A DNA stretch of 64,000 bases from Chryseobacterium paludis (GCF_025403485.1 NZ_CP099966.1:1054001-1118000); one strand, 5' to 3'; counted from the first letter of the stretch, positions 7,782-16,420 are shown. The notes: generated by a model from the sequence alone, not told the origin. Translations and numbers: made by a program.

Positions 7782-10700
7782 TGATAAAAAACTTTATTAA
7801 CAGACCGGTTTTATCCACTGTTATATCAATATTAATTGTTATACTCGGTGTTTTAGGCCTTATTTCATTGCCTGTCACCCAATATCCGGATATTGCACCT
7901 CCTACAGTAAGTGTTACAGCGAACTATACGGGAGCCAATGCGGAGACTGTAATGAAAAGTGTAGTAGTTCCTTTGGAAGAACAGATCAACGGGGTAGAAG
8001 GAATGGATTATATTACTTCTTCAGCTGGTAACGATGGTTCTGCAAATATCCAGGTTTTCTTCAAACAAGGAGTTGATCCGGATATTGCAGCGGTAAACGT
8101 ACAGAACCGTGTAACAAGAGCAACACCATTGCTTCCGAGTGAGGTAACGCGTTCAGGGGTTGTTACTCAGAAACAGCAGACCAGTGCCTTGATGTATATG
8201 TCCTTCTATTCTGAAAATAAGGATCTTGATGATGTATACCTTCAAAATTTCCTGAATATTAATATTATTCCTAATATTAAAAGGATTAATGGTGTAGGGG
8301 ATGCCACTGTTTTTGGTGGGAAAAACTATTCTATGAGAGTGTGGTTGGATCCTGCAAAAATGGCAGCGTACGGAGTAACACCGGATGACGTTACAGGAGC
8401 TATTAATGAACAAAGTAGAGAAGCAGCAGCTGGGTCCATCGGACAAAACAGCGGTAGCTCTTTTGAGTACATCATTAAATATGTTGGTAAATTCAACGAA
8501 AAATCTCAATATGACAACATCATTATCAAGTCTCTAGGAGACGGACAGAATTTGATGCTTAAGGATGTTGCAAAAGTTGAATTAGCCGGGCAATCTTATA
8601 CAGGAATTGGGGAAAACGGAAACAGTCCCTCTATTAGTATGGGATTCTTTCAGACACCGGGTTCTAATGCTCAGGAGATCATTAAAAATATTAAAATCTA
8701 TTTAAAATCAGCTGAAGGAACTTTTCCTAAAGGGATAAAATATACCTTTAACTTTGATACCAATGAATTCTTAGATGCGTCTATTGAAAAGGTTGTTCAT
8801 ACCTTAATTGAAGCGTTTATTCTGGTATTCATTGTGGTATATATTTTCTTACAGGATTTCAGATCCACTTTGATTCCGGCCATTGCAGTTCCGGTATCTA
8901 TTGTAGGAGCATTTTTCTTCCTGAATTTATTTGGATATTCATTAAACCTTTTAACCTTATTTGCACTAGTACTAGCAATTGGTATTGTGGTGGATGACGC
9001 GATTGTCGTCGTCGAGGCCGTTCATGCCAAGATGGAACATGGTATTTCTGATGCTAAAAAGGCAACTGTAGAAGCAATGGATGAGATTACAGGAGCTATT
9101 ATTTCAATTACATTGGTAATGGCATCCGTATTTATTCCGGTAACCTTTATTACAGGTCCTACAGGGGTATTCTACCAGCAGTTTGGTATTACGCTTATTG
9201 TTGCGATTATCATTTCTGCTGTTAATGCATTAACGTTAAGTCCGGTTTTATGCTCATTATTCCTGAAACCTCACTCTGAACATCATAAAGAATACAAGGA
9301 ACTGAATTTCCTTCAGAAGTTTTTCTATAAATTCAATATTGCTTTCAGAACAACTACTGAACGTTACGGAAGAGGATTCGTTTTCTTGTTAAGACATAAG
9401 TGGGTTACTCTGATCATTTTTGCTGTTACAGGAGGAATCTTATTCTGGGCAAGCTCAACAATGAAAAAGGGTTTTGTACCTACCGAAGACCGTGGAATTA
9501 TCTTTACCGATGTACAGCTGCCTCCGGGAGCTTCTATGGAAAGAACATATAACGCATTGAAAACACTACAGGCCAGTGCAATGAAAATTCCGGGAGTGCA
9601 GAATGTCACTATTTCAACAGGTAGAGGATTTTTATCAGGAAACGGAAGTAACAATGGTCTTGCATTCATCAAATTGAAACCTTTCGATGAAAGGAAAAAA
9701 GATAATCTGACTTCTGAAGATATCACGAAAAAGTTATTTGGAATTTCTGGAAATGTACCGGATGCTAAAATCGTATTCTTCCAACCACCAAGTGTACCTG
9801 GTTTTGGTAACAGTGCTGGGTTTGAGATGGTATTACTTGATAAGTCGGGTGGTGAATATGCAGCTCTTGATGATAAGACCAATGAATTCATTGGTAAGCT
9901 TGTAGAAAGACCCGAAATCGAATTTGCACAAACCTCTTTTAATACAAAATATCCGCAGTATCAAATGGAAATTAATGTTCCATTGTCTAAGCAATTAGGA
10001 GTTTCTGTAAGTGATATCCTAAGTACAATGCAAGGGTATATCGGAGGGATTTATACGGCTGACTTTACGAAATACGGGAAACAGTTTAGAGTAATGGTTC
10101 AGGCACTTCCTGAGAACAGAAAAAATATAGATAATCTTAATGAACTATATGTAAAAACAGGTTCAGGAGTAATGTCGCCAATTTCACAGTTTGTAACGTT
10201 AAAAAAGGCATACGGGCCACAATCTGTTAGCCGTTATAACTTGTTTACATCCGTGAAAATCACTGGTGGTAACTCTCAGGGATTCAGTTCAGGGGATGCT
10301 ATTACTGCAGTACAGCAAGTAGCAAAAGAAACCCTGAATCAGAATTATGATGTAGAATTTACTGGATTAACGAGAGAGGAATTGAACTCAGGATCTCAAA
10401 CATTACTAATTTTCGGATTAAGTTTGATCTTCGTTTACTTTATCCTTTCTGCTCAGTACGAAAGTTATATTCTTCCATTAATTGTTGTGATCTCACTTCC
10501 TTTAGGGGTAATGGGGGCTTACTTTGGACAAAAGATCATGGGCTTGGAAAATAATATTTATTTCCAGATCGCCTTGATCATGTTGGTTGGATTGCTGGCG
10601 AAGAATGCCATCTTGATTGTCGAATTTGCTGTTCAGAGAAGACACCATGGTGAAACCATTGTAATGTCTGCGATCAATGCTGCGAAAGCGAGATTAAGAC

Positions 10701-10927
10701 CAATTTTGATGACCTCTTTTGCTTTCATCTTTGGATTATTGCCACTGGTATTAGCAAGTGGTATCGGAGCGGTAGGTAACAGATCTATTGCAACCGGTGC
10801 AGCAATCGGGTTATTGATAGGAACAGTATTAGGACTTATTGTGATTCCTGTGTTGTATGTGATTTTCGAAACACTGCAAGAAAAGATCAAGCCTATTAAA
10901 AGAGAAGACATCAATTTAGCAGAATAA
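7781..10927 (+). CDS. RND multidrug efflux permease (AcrB/HAE1 family)
   Basis: This 1048-residue protein is full length for the hydrophobe/amphiphile efflux-1 family. Features are the start FINRPVLSTVISILIVILGVLGLISLPVTQYPDIAPPTV, the transmembrane motif ALVLAIGIVVDDAIVVVEAV with the paired aspartates of the proton relay, and the second half LIMLVGLLAKNAILIVEFA. Twelve helices with two large periplasmic loops are expected. It exports drugs or detergents using proton-motive force. Substrates cannot be read from the sequence. It forms an operon with adaptor, channel and MarR-like regulator. Confidence 0.95.
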   Translation: MIKNFINRPVLSTVISILIVILGVLGLISLPVTQYPDIAPPTVSVTANYTGANAETVMKSVVVPLEEQINGVEGMDYITSSAGNDGSANIQVFFKQGVDPDIAAVNVQNRVTRATPLLPSEVTRSGVVTQKQQTSALMYMSFYSENKDLDDVYLQNFLNINIIPNIKRINGVGDATVFGGKNYSMRVWLDPAKMAAYGVTPDDVTGAINEQSREAAAGSIGQNSGSSFEYIIKYVGKFNEKSQYDNIIIKSLGDGQNLMLKDVAKVELAGQSYTGIGENGNSPSISMGFFQTPGSNAQEIIKNIKIYLKSAEGTFPKGIKYTFNFDTNEFLDASIEKVVHTLIEAFILVFIVVYIFLQDFRSTLIPAIAVPVSIVGAFFFLNLFGYSLNLLTLFALVLAIGIVVDDAIVVVEAVHAKMEHGISDAKKATVEAMDEITGAIISITLVMASVFIPVTFITGPTGVFYQQFGITLIVAIIISAVNALTLSPVLCSLFLKPHSEHHKEYKELNFLQKFFYKFNIAFRTTTERYGRGFVFLLRHKWVTLIIFAVTGGILFWASSTMKKGFVPTEDRGIIFTDVQLPPGASMERTYNALKTLQASAMKIPGVQNVTISTGRGFLSGNGSNNGLAFIKLKPFDERKKDNLTSEDITKKLFGISGNVPDAKIVFFQPPSVPGFGNSAGFEMVLLDKSGGEYAALDDKTNEFIGKLVERPEIEFAQTSFNTKYPQYQMEINVPLSKQLGVSVSDILSTMQGYIGGIYTADFTKYGKQFRVMVQALPENRKNIDNLNELYVKTGSGVMSPISQFVTLKKAYGPQSVSRYNLFTSVKITGGNSQGFSSGDAITAVQQVAKETLNQNYDVEFTGLTREELNSGSQTLLIFGLSLIFVYFILSAQYESYILPLIVVISLPLGVMGAYFGQKIMGLENNIYFQIALIMLVGLLAKNAILIVEFAVQRRHHGETIVMSAINAAKARLRPILMTSFAFIFGLLPLVLASGIGAVGNRSIATGAAIGLLIGTVLGLIVIPVLYVIFETLQEKIKPIKREDINLAE

Positions 10928-10944
10928 AATATAGATTAGAAAGG

Positions 10945-10995
10945 TTAGAGGTTAGATATTAGTCTAAAATCTTAAATCTAGCTTCTAACCTCTAA
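10945..10995. repeat. Intra-operon inverted repeat before the outer-membrane channel gene
   Basis: TTAGAGGTTAGA (10945-10956) pairs perfectly with TCTAACCTCTAA (10984-10995), and the match extends imperfectly outward. A related TCTAACTTCTAAT unit occurs before purF, so this may belong to a dispersed intergenic family. Confidence 0.5.
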
Positions 10996-11018
10996 TTTCT
11001 AACTTCCAATTTTTAAAA

Positions 11019-12434
11019 ATGAAAAGTTTATTAAACATCATAAAAGGAATAACTTTTTCAGCTTTCGTACTGGCTGCCATCTCATCTTGTATGGCAAGAA
11101 AAGACTATGAAAGACCGAAAAATGTTGTGGACGAAAAGCTTTTCCGTACGGATATGCTTCCTAAAGACAGTGCATCTATCGCAGATATTTCATGGAAAGA
11201 AATTTTCACAGATCCAATATTGCAGGGACATATTTCAAAAGCTTTAGAAAATAATTTAGATATTAGAATTGCTTTGCAAAGTATTGCATCTGCAGAAGCT
11301 TATTTAAAGCAGAGTAAAGCAGCATATCAACCCACTGTTTCAGTTGGACCTAACTACACATTTCAGACCCAGTCTATTAATACACAGTTTGGTCAGATCA
11401 TTGGAGAAAGAAGGTATGTCAACCAATTTGATATTACAGCAAGTATTGGCTGGGAAGCTGATATCTGGGGTAAATTGAAAGCACAGGAAAAAGCTCAGCT
11501 AGCAAGTTATTTAGGAACTGTTGCTGCCCATAAAGCAGTAAAGAGCAGTCTCGTAGCATCTGTGGCATCTGCATATTACCAATTGCTGACTTTTGATTCA
11601 CAAAAGAAAATTATTCAGGAAACGATTGACGTTCGTGAAAAAAATCTGGAAACAACAAAAGCTTTAAAAGAGTCAGGAACGGTAACTGAAGTTGCAGTTC
11701 AGCAAAGTGAGGCACTTGTTTTTAATGCCCAATCATTACTGATTGATATTGATACACAAATTCAGTCATTGGAAAATACAATGAGCTTATTAATGGGAGA
11801 GCCTTCTCATGCAATCGAAAGATCGACTTTAGAAAACCAAAGCCTTCCAAATGATATAAAATTAGGATACCCGGCTCAATTATTAGCCAACCGACCTGAT
11901 GTTATGAAAGCAGAGTACAACCTGATGAATGCTTTTGAACTGACAAATTCAGCAAAAGCACAGTTTTATCCTACTTTAAAACTAACAGGAACAGGGGGAG
12001 TTCAATCAGTAGATATTGATCACTTATTTAGTGTCAATTCATTGTTTGCTAACGTTGTTACAGGACTGGCACAGCCGATCTTAAACAGAAGAACGATCAA
12101 AACCAATTACGACGTTAGTTTAGCGAATCAGGAAACAGCTTATTTAAACTTTAGAAAAACAGTTCTTACAGCAGGGAAAGAAGTTTCTGATGCAATCCGT
12201 GTTTATTCCGTTCAGGATTCTTTCATTGATTTGAAAAGAAAAGAACTGAATGCTTATAAGAAATCAGTTGACTTCTCTCAGGAATTGGTTAACTATGGTA
12301 TGGCCAACTATCTTGAAGTGTTGAATGCGAGTGTGAATTCATTAAACGCTGAATTGAATATTTCAAATGCTCAATATAACAAAATGAAAGCTAGTGTTGA
12401 CTTATATCAGGCTCTTGGAGGAGGCTGGAAATAA
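11019..12434 (+). CDS. Outer-membrane efflux channel, NodT/OprM-type lipoprotein
   Basis: This 471-residue TolC-superfamily protein has a lipoprotein signal (SSC, about residue 24). Two repeats of the channel fold are visible, with SWKEIFTDPILQGHISKALENNLDIRIALQSIASAEA in the first half and GYPAQLLANRPDVMKAEYNLMNAFELTNSAKAQFYPTLKLTG in the second. It closes the tripartite pump begun by the adaptor and permease upstream. The gap of 91 bp before it contains a hairpin, which may lower its expression relative to the pump. Confidence 0.93.
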   Translation: MKSLLNIIKGITFSAFVLAAISSCMARKDYERPKNVVDEKLFRTDMLPKDSASIADISWKEIFTDPILQGHISKALENNLDIRIALQSIASAEAYLKQSKAAYQPTVSVGPNYTFQTQSINTQFGQIIGERRYVNQFDITASIGWEADIWGKLKAQEKAQLASYLGTVAAHKAVKSSLVASVASAYYQLLTFDSQKKIIQETIDVREKNLETTKALKESGTVTEVAVQQSEALVFNAQSLLIDIDTQIQSLENTMSLLMGEPSHAIERSTLENQSLPNDIKLGYPAQLLANRPDVMKAEYNLMNAFELTNSAKAQFYPTLKLTGTGGVQSVDIDHLFSVNSLFANVVTGLAQPILNRRTIKTNYDVSLANQETAYLNFRKTVLTAGKEVSDAIRVYSVQDSFIDLKRKELNAYKKSVDFSQELVNYGMANYLEVLNASVNSLNAELNISNAQYNKMKASVDLYQALGGGWK

Positions 12435-12453
12435 TAAAACGATGAGTCAGAAT

Positions 12454-12488
12454 AAAAGACGTATGCAGAATTGCATGCGTCTTTTTTA
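12454..12488 (+). terminator. Terminator of the efflux operon
   Basis: An AAGACGTATGCA / TGCATGCGTCTT hairpin (one G-T pair) with a GAAT-type loop is followed by TTTTTTA. Confidence 0.85.
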
Positions 12489-12528
12489 TTTCATAGATAG
12501 AATAATTAATCAATATTATACAATTTAA

Positions 12529-12560
12529 TTTGCATATATGTAGTTAACTACGTAGTTTTG
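12529..12560 (+). promoter_or_regulatory. Promoter with overlapping palindromes for the GNAT-MarR operon
   Basis: TTTG (12529-12532), 20 bp, then TAGTTTTG (12553-12560) form a canonical promoter. It overlaps GTAGTTAACTACGTAGTT (12540-12557), which is three alternating half-sites giving two overlapping 12-bp palindromes. This is the kind of site a MarR dimer, or two dimers, would occupy. Confidence 0.7.
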
Positions 12561-12578
12561 TACATTAAAGAAAAAGTG

Positions 12579-13073
12579 ATGACATTAGAAATTCAACCCA
12601 TCGGCAATACATATTCTGAGCAGGTCATAGATTTGATTCTGAATATTCAGCAAAAAGAATTTAATATTCCCATTACCATTGAAGACCAACCGGATCTTCT
12701 AAAGATAGAAAGCTTTTACAGAGAAAGAGGGGGGAACTTTTGGGGAGCCTTCATAGATGGAGAGCTTGTGGGAACTATAGCTTTAGTTAAATTTGACGAC
12801 AATGCCGGAGCCATCAGAAAAATGTTCGTTAAGAAAGAATTCAGAGGCAAAGAACATCAGATTGCACAGAAATTACTGGATATTTTGATCTCTTATTGTC
12901 TTGAAAATAAGATCGATAAGATCATGCTGGGTACTGTTTCAGTATTGAATGCTGCAATGCGTTTTTATGAGCGTAACCAATTTACAGTAATAGCTAAAGA
13001 AGATCTTCCAGCTAAATTTCCTCTGATGAATGCAGATAATATTTTTTATATACGTAATCTAAATGAAGTCTAA
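12579..13073 (+). CDS. GNAT family N-acetyltransferase in a MarR-controlled operon
   Basis: This 164-residue acetyltransferase has a central AGAIRKMFVKKEFRGKEHQIAQKLLDILISYC segment and a C-terminal TVSVLNAAMRFYERNQFTVI, the usual GNAT order. The ATG at 12579 was preferred over a TTG at 12558, because that TTG lies inside the -7 promoter box and cannot be in the transcript. The stop overlaps the start of the following MarR gene (TAATG), so the two are translationally coupled. The substrate is unknown. Confidence 0.85.
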   Translation: MTLEIQPIGNTYSEQVIDLILNIQQKEFNIPITIEDQPDLLKIESFYRERGGNFWGAFIDGELVGTIALVKFDDNAGAIRKMFVKKEFRGKEHQIAQKLLDILISYCLENKIDKIMLGTVSVLNAAMRFYERNQFTVIAKEDLPAKFPLMNADNIFYIRNLNEV

Positions 13074-13552
13074 TGAATGTTATTAACGAATCAGGTATTC
13101 TTGCTATATCCACGAGATTACAAAGGCTTAGTGAGCAGTTGCGGAAGGATGGGGCTTTAATTTATAAAGCTTTCGGTATTGACTTTGAACCTAAGTGGTT
13201 TCCAGTCATCTTTACATTGCATCATAAAAAATTACTCAGTGTTGTAGAAATAGCAAATGAGATAGGATATACTCACCCGTCCACTATTAGCTTATTGAAA
13301 GAGCTTGAAAAACAAAAAATGATCATCTCAAAAAAAGATAAACATGATGAACGGAAACGAATGATTGAACTTGCTCCTAAAGGTCTTGAACTTATAGAGA
13401 AAATGAAACCTGTATGGGAGTTGATTTCAACGGTATTGGCGGAGATAGCAGATAACGAAAATCATTTGTTGAAAGCAATTGATGAAGCTGAGGAAAAAAT
13501 TGCCAATCAATCATTCTTACAGCGCACATTGCAACTTAAAAATAACAAATAG
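13073..13552 (+). CDS. MarR family transcriptional regulator
   Basis: A 159-residue MarR-like protein with the winged helix in KKLLSVVEIANEIGYTHPSTISLLKELEKQKMI and the wing SKKDKHDERKRMIELAPKGLELI (residues about 60-110). It probably represses its own operon through the palindromes in the promoter of the upstream GNAT gene. A weak hairpin with a T/G-rich tail (13601-13632) follows. Confidence 0.88.
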   Translation: MNVINESGILAISTRLQRLSEQLRKDGALIYKAFGIDFEPKWFPVIFTLHHKKLLSVVEIANEIGYTHPSTISLLKELEKQKMIISKKDKHDERKRMIELAPKGLELIEKMKPVWELISTVLAEIADNENHLLKAIDEAEEKIANQSFLQRTLQLKNNK

Positions 13553-13600
13553 TATTACAAGATTGTAAGAATTAAAATCTGATTATTTTGAATCTATTGT

Positions 13601-13632
13601 AAACCCCGTTTATTCTGGGTTTGTTTGTTATT
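13601..13632 (+). terminator. Weak terminator after the GNAT-MarR operon
   Basis: AAACCC (13601-13606) pairs with GGGTTT (13617-13622), followed by TGTTTGTTATT. The stem is short. Confidence 0.5.
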
Positions 13633-13902
13633 TCATGGTAATTTTCGATTTTGTCTTTCAATTTTTGTTTTTATTTATATTTTAACCTGAAGAGAGTATA
13701 AAATTAATGTGTTGATACTGCATCAGTTGAAAAAAAACTTAAAATTTTATTAAAATAATTACGACATAGGGTATAGTATTTGCAAGTAACAAAAACGCAA
13801 ATGCAAACTATGCTTTAAGACGCATCAATATTGAAGTTTTCTTTACAATTGATTTTAATAAAAGCAGCACACCACATCATTTTTTTATATATTATTTAAG
13901 AT
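13633..13902 (+). other. Gene-poor stretch with a candidate orphan short transcript
   Basis: No conventional gene is visible between the MarR gene and the tRNA (13553-14130). Within it, a 22-codon hydrophobic frame starting at TTG (13831-13899) ends three bases before a strong terminator. It is rich in Ile/Leu and contains KAAHHII in its second half. A TAGTATTTG -7-like box is near 13776. This may be a small RNA, an attenuator remnant or a short membrane peptide. Bases 13929-14067 show only AT-rich sequence. Confidence 0.3.
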
Positions 13903-13932
13903 AAATCTCTAGTTTTCACTAGAGATTTTTTG
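13903..13932 (+). terminator. Strong terminator of an orphan transcript
   Basis: AAATCTCTAGT (13903-13913) and ACTAGAGATTT (13918-13928) form an 11-bp perfect stem with a TTTC loop and a T run. No annotated gene precedes it within 350 bp. Confidence 0.8.
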
Positions 13933-14067
13933 TTTTAAAATAACACGGTAAAATATGATGGTTCTAAAATATTTCCAATTTGAATTATTTATCGTATAAA
14001 AATTCACAAAATTTGTAACTATTATCCAGTTAATTGCTAATCTTGTTAAATAAAATCTAACAAACTA

Positions 14068-14098
14068 TTTGTATATGTGCTATAAATACTTACTTTTG
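14068..14098 (+). promoter_or_regulatory. Promoter of tRNA-Ala
   Basis: TTTG (14068-14071), 19 bp, then TACTTTTG (14091-14098), a match to the Bacteroidetes consensus. Confidence 0.75.
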
Positions 14099-14130
14099 TA
14101 CCGCTTCAGAAATTAGAAGTGAAAAACATT

Positions 14131-14204
14131 GGGGAATTAGCTCATCTGGCTAGAGCGTTAGACTGGCAGTCTAAAGGTGACGGGTTCGATCCCCGTATTC
14201 TCCA
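14131..14204 (+). tRNA. tRNA-Ala (anticodon GGC)
   Basis: A 74-base cloverleaf can be folded. The acceptor GGGGAAT / ATTCTCC carries the G3-U70 wobble pair that marks alanine tRNAs. The D arm is GCTC/GAGC, and the anticodon stem TTAGA/TCTAA holds the loop CTGGCAG with anticodon GGC. The T arm is ACGGG/CCCGT with TTCGATC. The discriminator is A, and the CCA end is not encoded. Confidence 0.95.
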
Positions 14205-14230
14205 CATATATTGGTAAAACTTATTAAACT

Positions 14231-14608
14231 ATGAAGAAACTTTTTTTTCTTTTGTTAGCGACTTTTGCACTAATAGGATGTAGTTCAGATGATGATACGA
14301 TCTATGACTACATTGGAACCTGGTCCGGAACTTATGACGGGAGTGACAAAGGAATTTGGAACATCGTGGTAGGGAGTGACGGAACTGTAAATGGAACAAT
14401 GCATTCTGATACGAATAATGAGAACTACAAAATTAGTGGTCACCTTAACGATTCAGGAGAATTAAATGCTTCAGTAGGTTTACCAGCAGATGGTGATTTC
14501 AGAGGGAATTTAGGAACTGATAAAAAAGGAAGCGGAAGCTGGACAAATGAAGTTCCAACTCCTACAAGATCTGGATCATGGTCTGGAGGAAAAGATAAGC
14601 AGGAATAA
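14231..14608 (+). CDS. Small secreted lipoprotein, function unknown
   Basis: A 125-residue protein with a clear lipoprotein signal (KKLFFLLLATFALIGC, Cys17) followed by an acidic SSDDDT linker. The mature part is glycine/aspartate-rich with repeated GTWSGTYDG, GSDGTVNGTMHSD and GSGSWTNE motifs, suggesting a small beta-sandwich or lipocalin-like barrel. The acidic residues after the lipid-anchored cysteine fit the Bacteroidetes surface-export signal. It is 26 bp after the tRNA and may be read from the same promoter or its own. Confidence 0.75.
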   Translation: MKKLFFLLLATFALIGCSSDDDTIYDYIGTWSGTYDGSDKGIWNIVVGSDGTVNGTMHSDTNNENYKISGHLNDSGELNASVGLPADGDFRGNLGTDKKGSGSWTNEVPTPTRSGSWSGGKDKQE

Positions 14609-14626
14609 TATGGCATTATAATATTG

Positions 14627-14656
14627 AAAAAGGCTACCCAATTGGTAGCCTTTTTT
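14627..14656. terminator. Bidirectional terminator between convergent genes
   Basis: AAAAAGGCTACC (14627-14638) pairs with GGTAGCCTTTTTT (14644-14656); the A and T flanks let it work on both strands. Confidence 0.85.
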
Positions 14657-14679
14657 ATTTTAATTTTTTATAGTCATTT

Positions 14680-15330
14680 TTAAACAAATCCCATATTTAC
14701 GATTTCCCCGATATTCTTTAAAACAATAAAATAAAGAATAAGATCATCATCAGAAAAATGCTTTTCAAATTTTATACTTTCAGATTGTTGTTTCAGAGAG
14801 ATGATTTCTTCAAACTTTTCGATCGAATATAAATCAAAATCCATTTTTAAAGTAACAATAATAACTTCATCAGCTTCAAATCTTTTATTTATTTGAAGGT
14901 TATTTTCCCATAGGTCAAATGAAATTGAAGCAATTGCTTCTAAATTAGGAAGTTTTCCAAATTGAAACTTCCTGAGCAAGTCTTTTCCTTCCTGTAAAGA
15001 AATACCGTTTTTTACACTACGCTTTCCTCTTCCCGATACAATATCCAAATCTTTTATTTCCGTCATCAGCTTAGCAAAGCTCTGATAGAGTAGAGGATCT
15101 TCCCCTGCCTTAATGAAAGAATCAAGTGCCTGGCGAATTGTTTTTCCCACTTTAGAACAATGCCCAAACTCAGAACTGTTTTGTCTTACTTTTTCATACG
15201 AAGGACTCTTTTTGAAAGCGTTCTTATTAAAACCACTTTTTTTCCGAACAATATTTTTTCCGTTCAGTGTATAAAAGACAAGATCTCCAACAGATCCTGT
15301 TATTTTTATTAAGCTCTCATATGTGGCCAT
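14680..15330 (-). CDS. Conserved hypothetical protein with GSVGDLVFYTLNGK start
   Basis: A 216-residue protein without signal peptide or membrane helix. The start (ITGSVGDLVFYTLNGKNIVRKK) and the following NAFKKSPSYEKVRQNSSEFG are reminiscent of the DUF6266-like Bacteroidetes proteins that begin with a 'G.vG.vv....g..~vR' pattern; this is a tentative comparison. The C-terminal half is predicted beta-rich. A promoter (TTG, 18 bp, TATATTTG at 15354-15347) precedes the start. Function is unknown. Confidence 0.6.
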   Translation of the reverse strand: MATYESLIKITGSVGDLVFYTLNGKNIVRKKSGFNKNAFKKSPSYEKVRQNSSEFGHCSKVGKTIRQALDSFIKAGEDPLLYQSFAKLMTEIKDLDIVSGRGKRSVKNGISLQEGKDLLRKFQFGKLPNLEAIASISFDLWENNLQINKRFEADEVIIVTLKMDFDLYSIEKFEEIISLKQQSESIKFEKHFSDDDLILYFIVLKNIGEIVNMGFV

Positions 15331-15346
15331 TTTCCAAAATTTGATT

Positions 15347-15375
15347 CAAATATAATGATAATTAATTAAATACAA
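15347..15375 (-). promoter_or_regulatory. Promoter for the hypothetical protein at 14680-15330
   Basis: On the minus strand, TTG (15375-15373), 18 bp, and TATATTTG (15354-15347) lie 17 bp before the ATG. Confidence 0.6.
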
Positions 15376-15482
15376 TATTTTAACATATATTTATGATATA
15401 GTTGTAGTATAGAATATATATAATTAAAATATAAAATGTATATTTGTCAATAATTACGTACATAGGTAAAAATCAGACAGAT

Positions 15483-16052
15483 ATGACAGCAGGATTATTT
15501 ATTGAAAAAAAGGGAATAAAGCAGTTAGCTGCTTTGCTGATTGCAACTTCGTTAGTGATTTCATGTGGAAGCAGTAAAAATGTTTCCTCAAAAAAGAATA
15601 CAACAAAAACGGTTGCAAAATCTGAGAACTTAAGAAAATTAGATTCTAATTTTAGTGGAAAAGTCCCAAGTTCTATCAATAGTATTTTGAAAGATGCCGA
15701 AAAATATATTGGAACACCCTATAAGTTTGGTGGTAATACTTCATCAGGATTTGATTGTTCCGGTTTTACAGTGAAAGTATTTGAAGAAAATGACCAGAAA
15801 TTACCAAGAAGATCTTCTGATCAGGCTGATGCCGGTAAAAAAATTGATATCAGTGAAGTGAAGCCTGGTGATCTGTTATTTTTTGCTACAGCAGGAGGTA
15901 GCAGAGTGTCACATGTTGGTATTGTCCATGATATCGGAAGTGATGGTGAGATCAAATTTATCCATGCCTCAACTTCAAAAGGGGTAATGATATCTTCGTT
16001 AAATGAAAAGTACTGGAACAAAGCTTATCTACACGCGCAGAGAGTTCTGTGA
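15483..16052 (+). CDS. NlpC/P60 (C40) family cell-wall hydrolase, lipoprotein
   Basis: This 189-residue protein has a hydrophobic signal ending in a lipobox (VISC, followed by GSSKN). A C-terminal NlpC/P60 domain carries the catalytic Cys in FDCSGFT, the His in SHVGIV, and the polar third residue in FIHAS. Such enzymes cut peptide bonds in peptidoglycan stems, here from the outer membrane's inner face. The ATG at 15483 was preferred over a TTG at 15444, because TATATTTG at 15439-15446 looks like a -7 box overlapping that TTG. Confidence 0.85.
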   Translation: MTAGLFIEKKGIKQLAALLIATSLVISCGSSKNVSSKKNTTKTVAKSENLRKLDSNFSGKVPSSINSILKDAEKYIGTPYKFGGNTSSGFDCSGFTVKVFEENDQKLPRRSSDQADAGKKIDISEVKPGDLLFFATAGGSRVSHVGIVHDIGSDGEIKFIHASTSKGVMISSLNEKYWNKAYLHAQRVL

Positions 16053-16093
16053 AAAAAAGCTGTATTAAAAAGTAAATGATTTAAGTAAGATAG

Positions 16094-16420
16094 ATGAAAA
16101 ACAAAACGTTTGCTTTTATTAAAACAGATAAAAGACTGATTAAGCTTTTCTTTAACGATATTATCATGATAAAAGGCCTTGGAAATTACGTTGAGATTTT
16201 CACTACCTATGATAAGAAATACATTTATTATAAAACACTTAAAGATTTAATTGAAAGTTTGCCAGATGAATTTATGCGTATTCATAATTCATATATAGTG
16301 AATCTGACAAACATAGAATCTTTCGAAAACAACCAAATCATTTCTAAAGATCTAAAAATTGCTGTTGCAAAAAGTTACAGGGATTGTTTGGTGAAAGCTT
16401 TAGACAAAATGATGTTATAA
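16094..16420 (+). CDS. Stand-alone LytTR DNA-binding protein
   Basis: A 108-residue protein made almost only of a LytTR domain: FIKTDKRLIKLFFNDIIMIKGLGNYVEIFT, the KTLKDLIESLPDEFMRIHNSYIVNL core, and a C-terminal helix. Most LytTR domains are fused to a receiver domain or to membrane segments; none is present here. It begins 41 bp after the NlpC/P60 gene on the same strand and may be co-transcribed. The target genes are unknown. Confidence 0.85.
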   Translation: MKNKTFAFIKTDKRLIKLFFNDIIMIKGLGNYVEIFTTYDKKYIYYKTLKDLIESLPDEFMRIHNSYIVNLTNIESFENNQIISKDLKIAVAKSYRDCLVKALDKMML

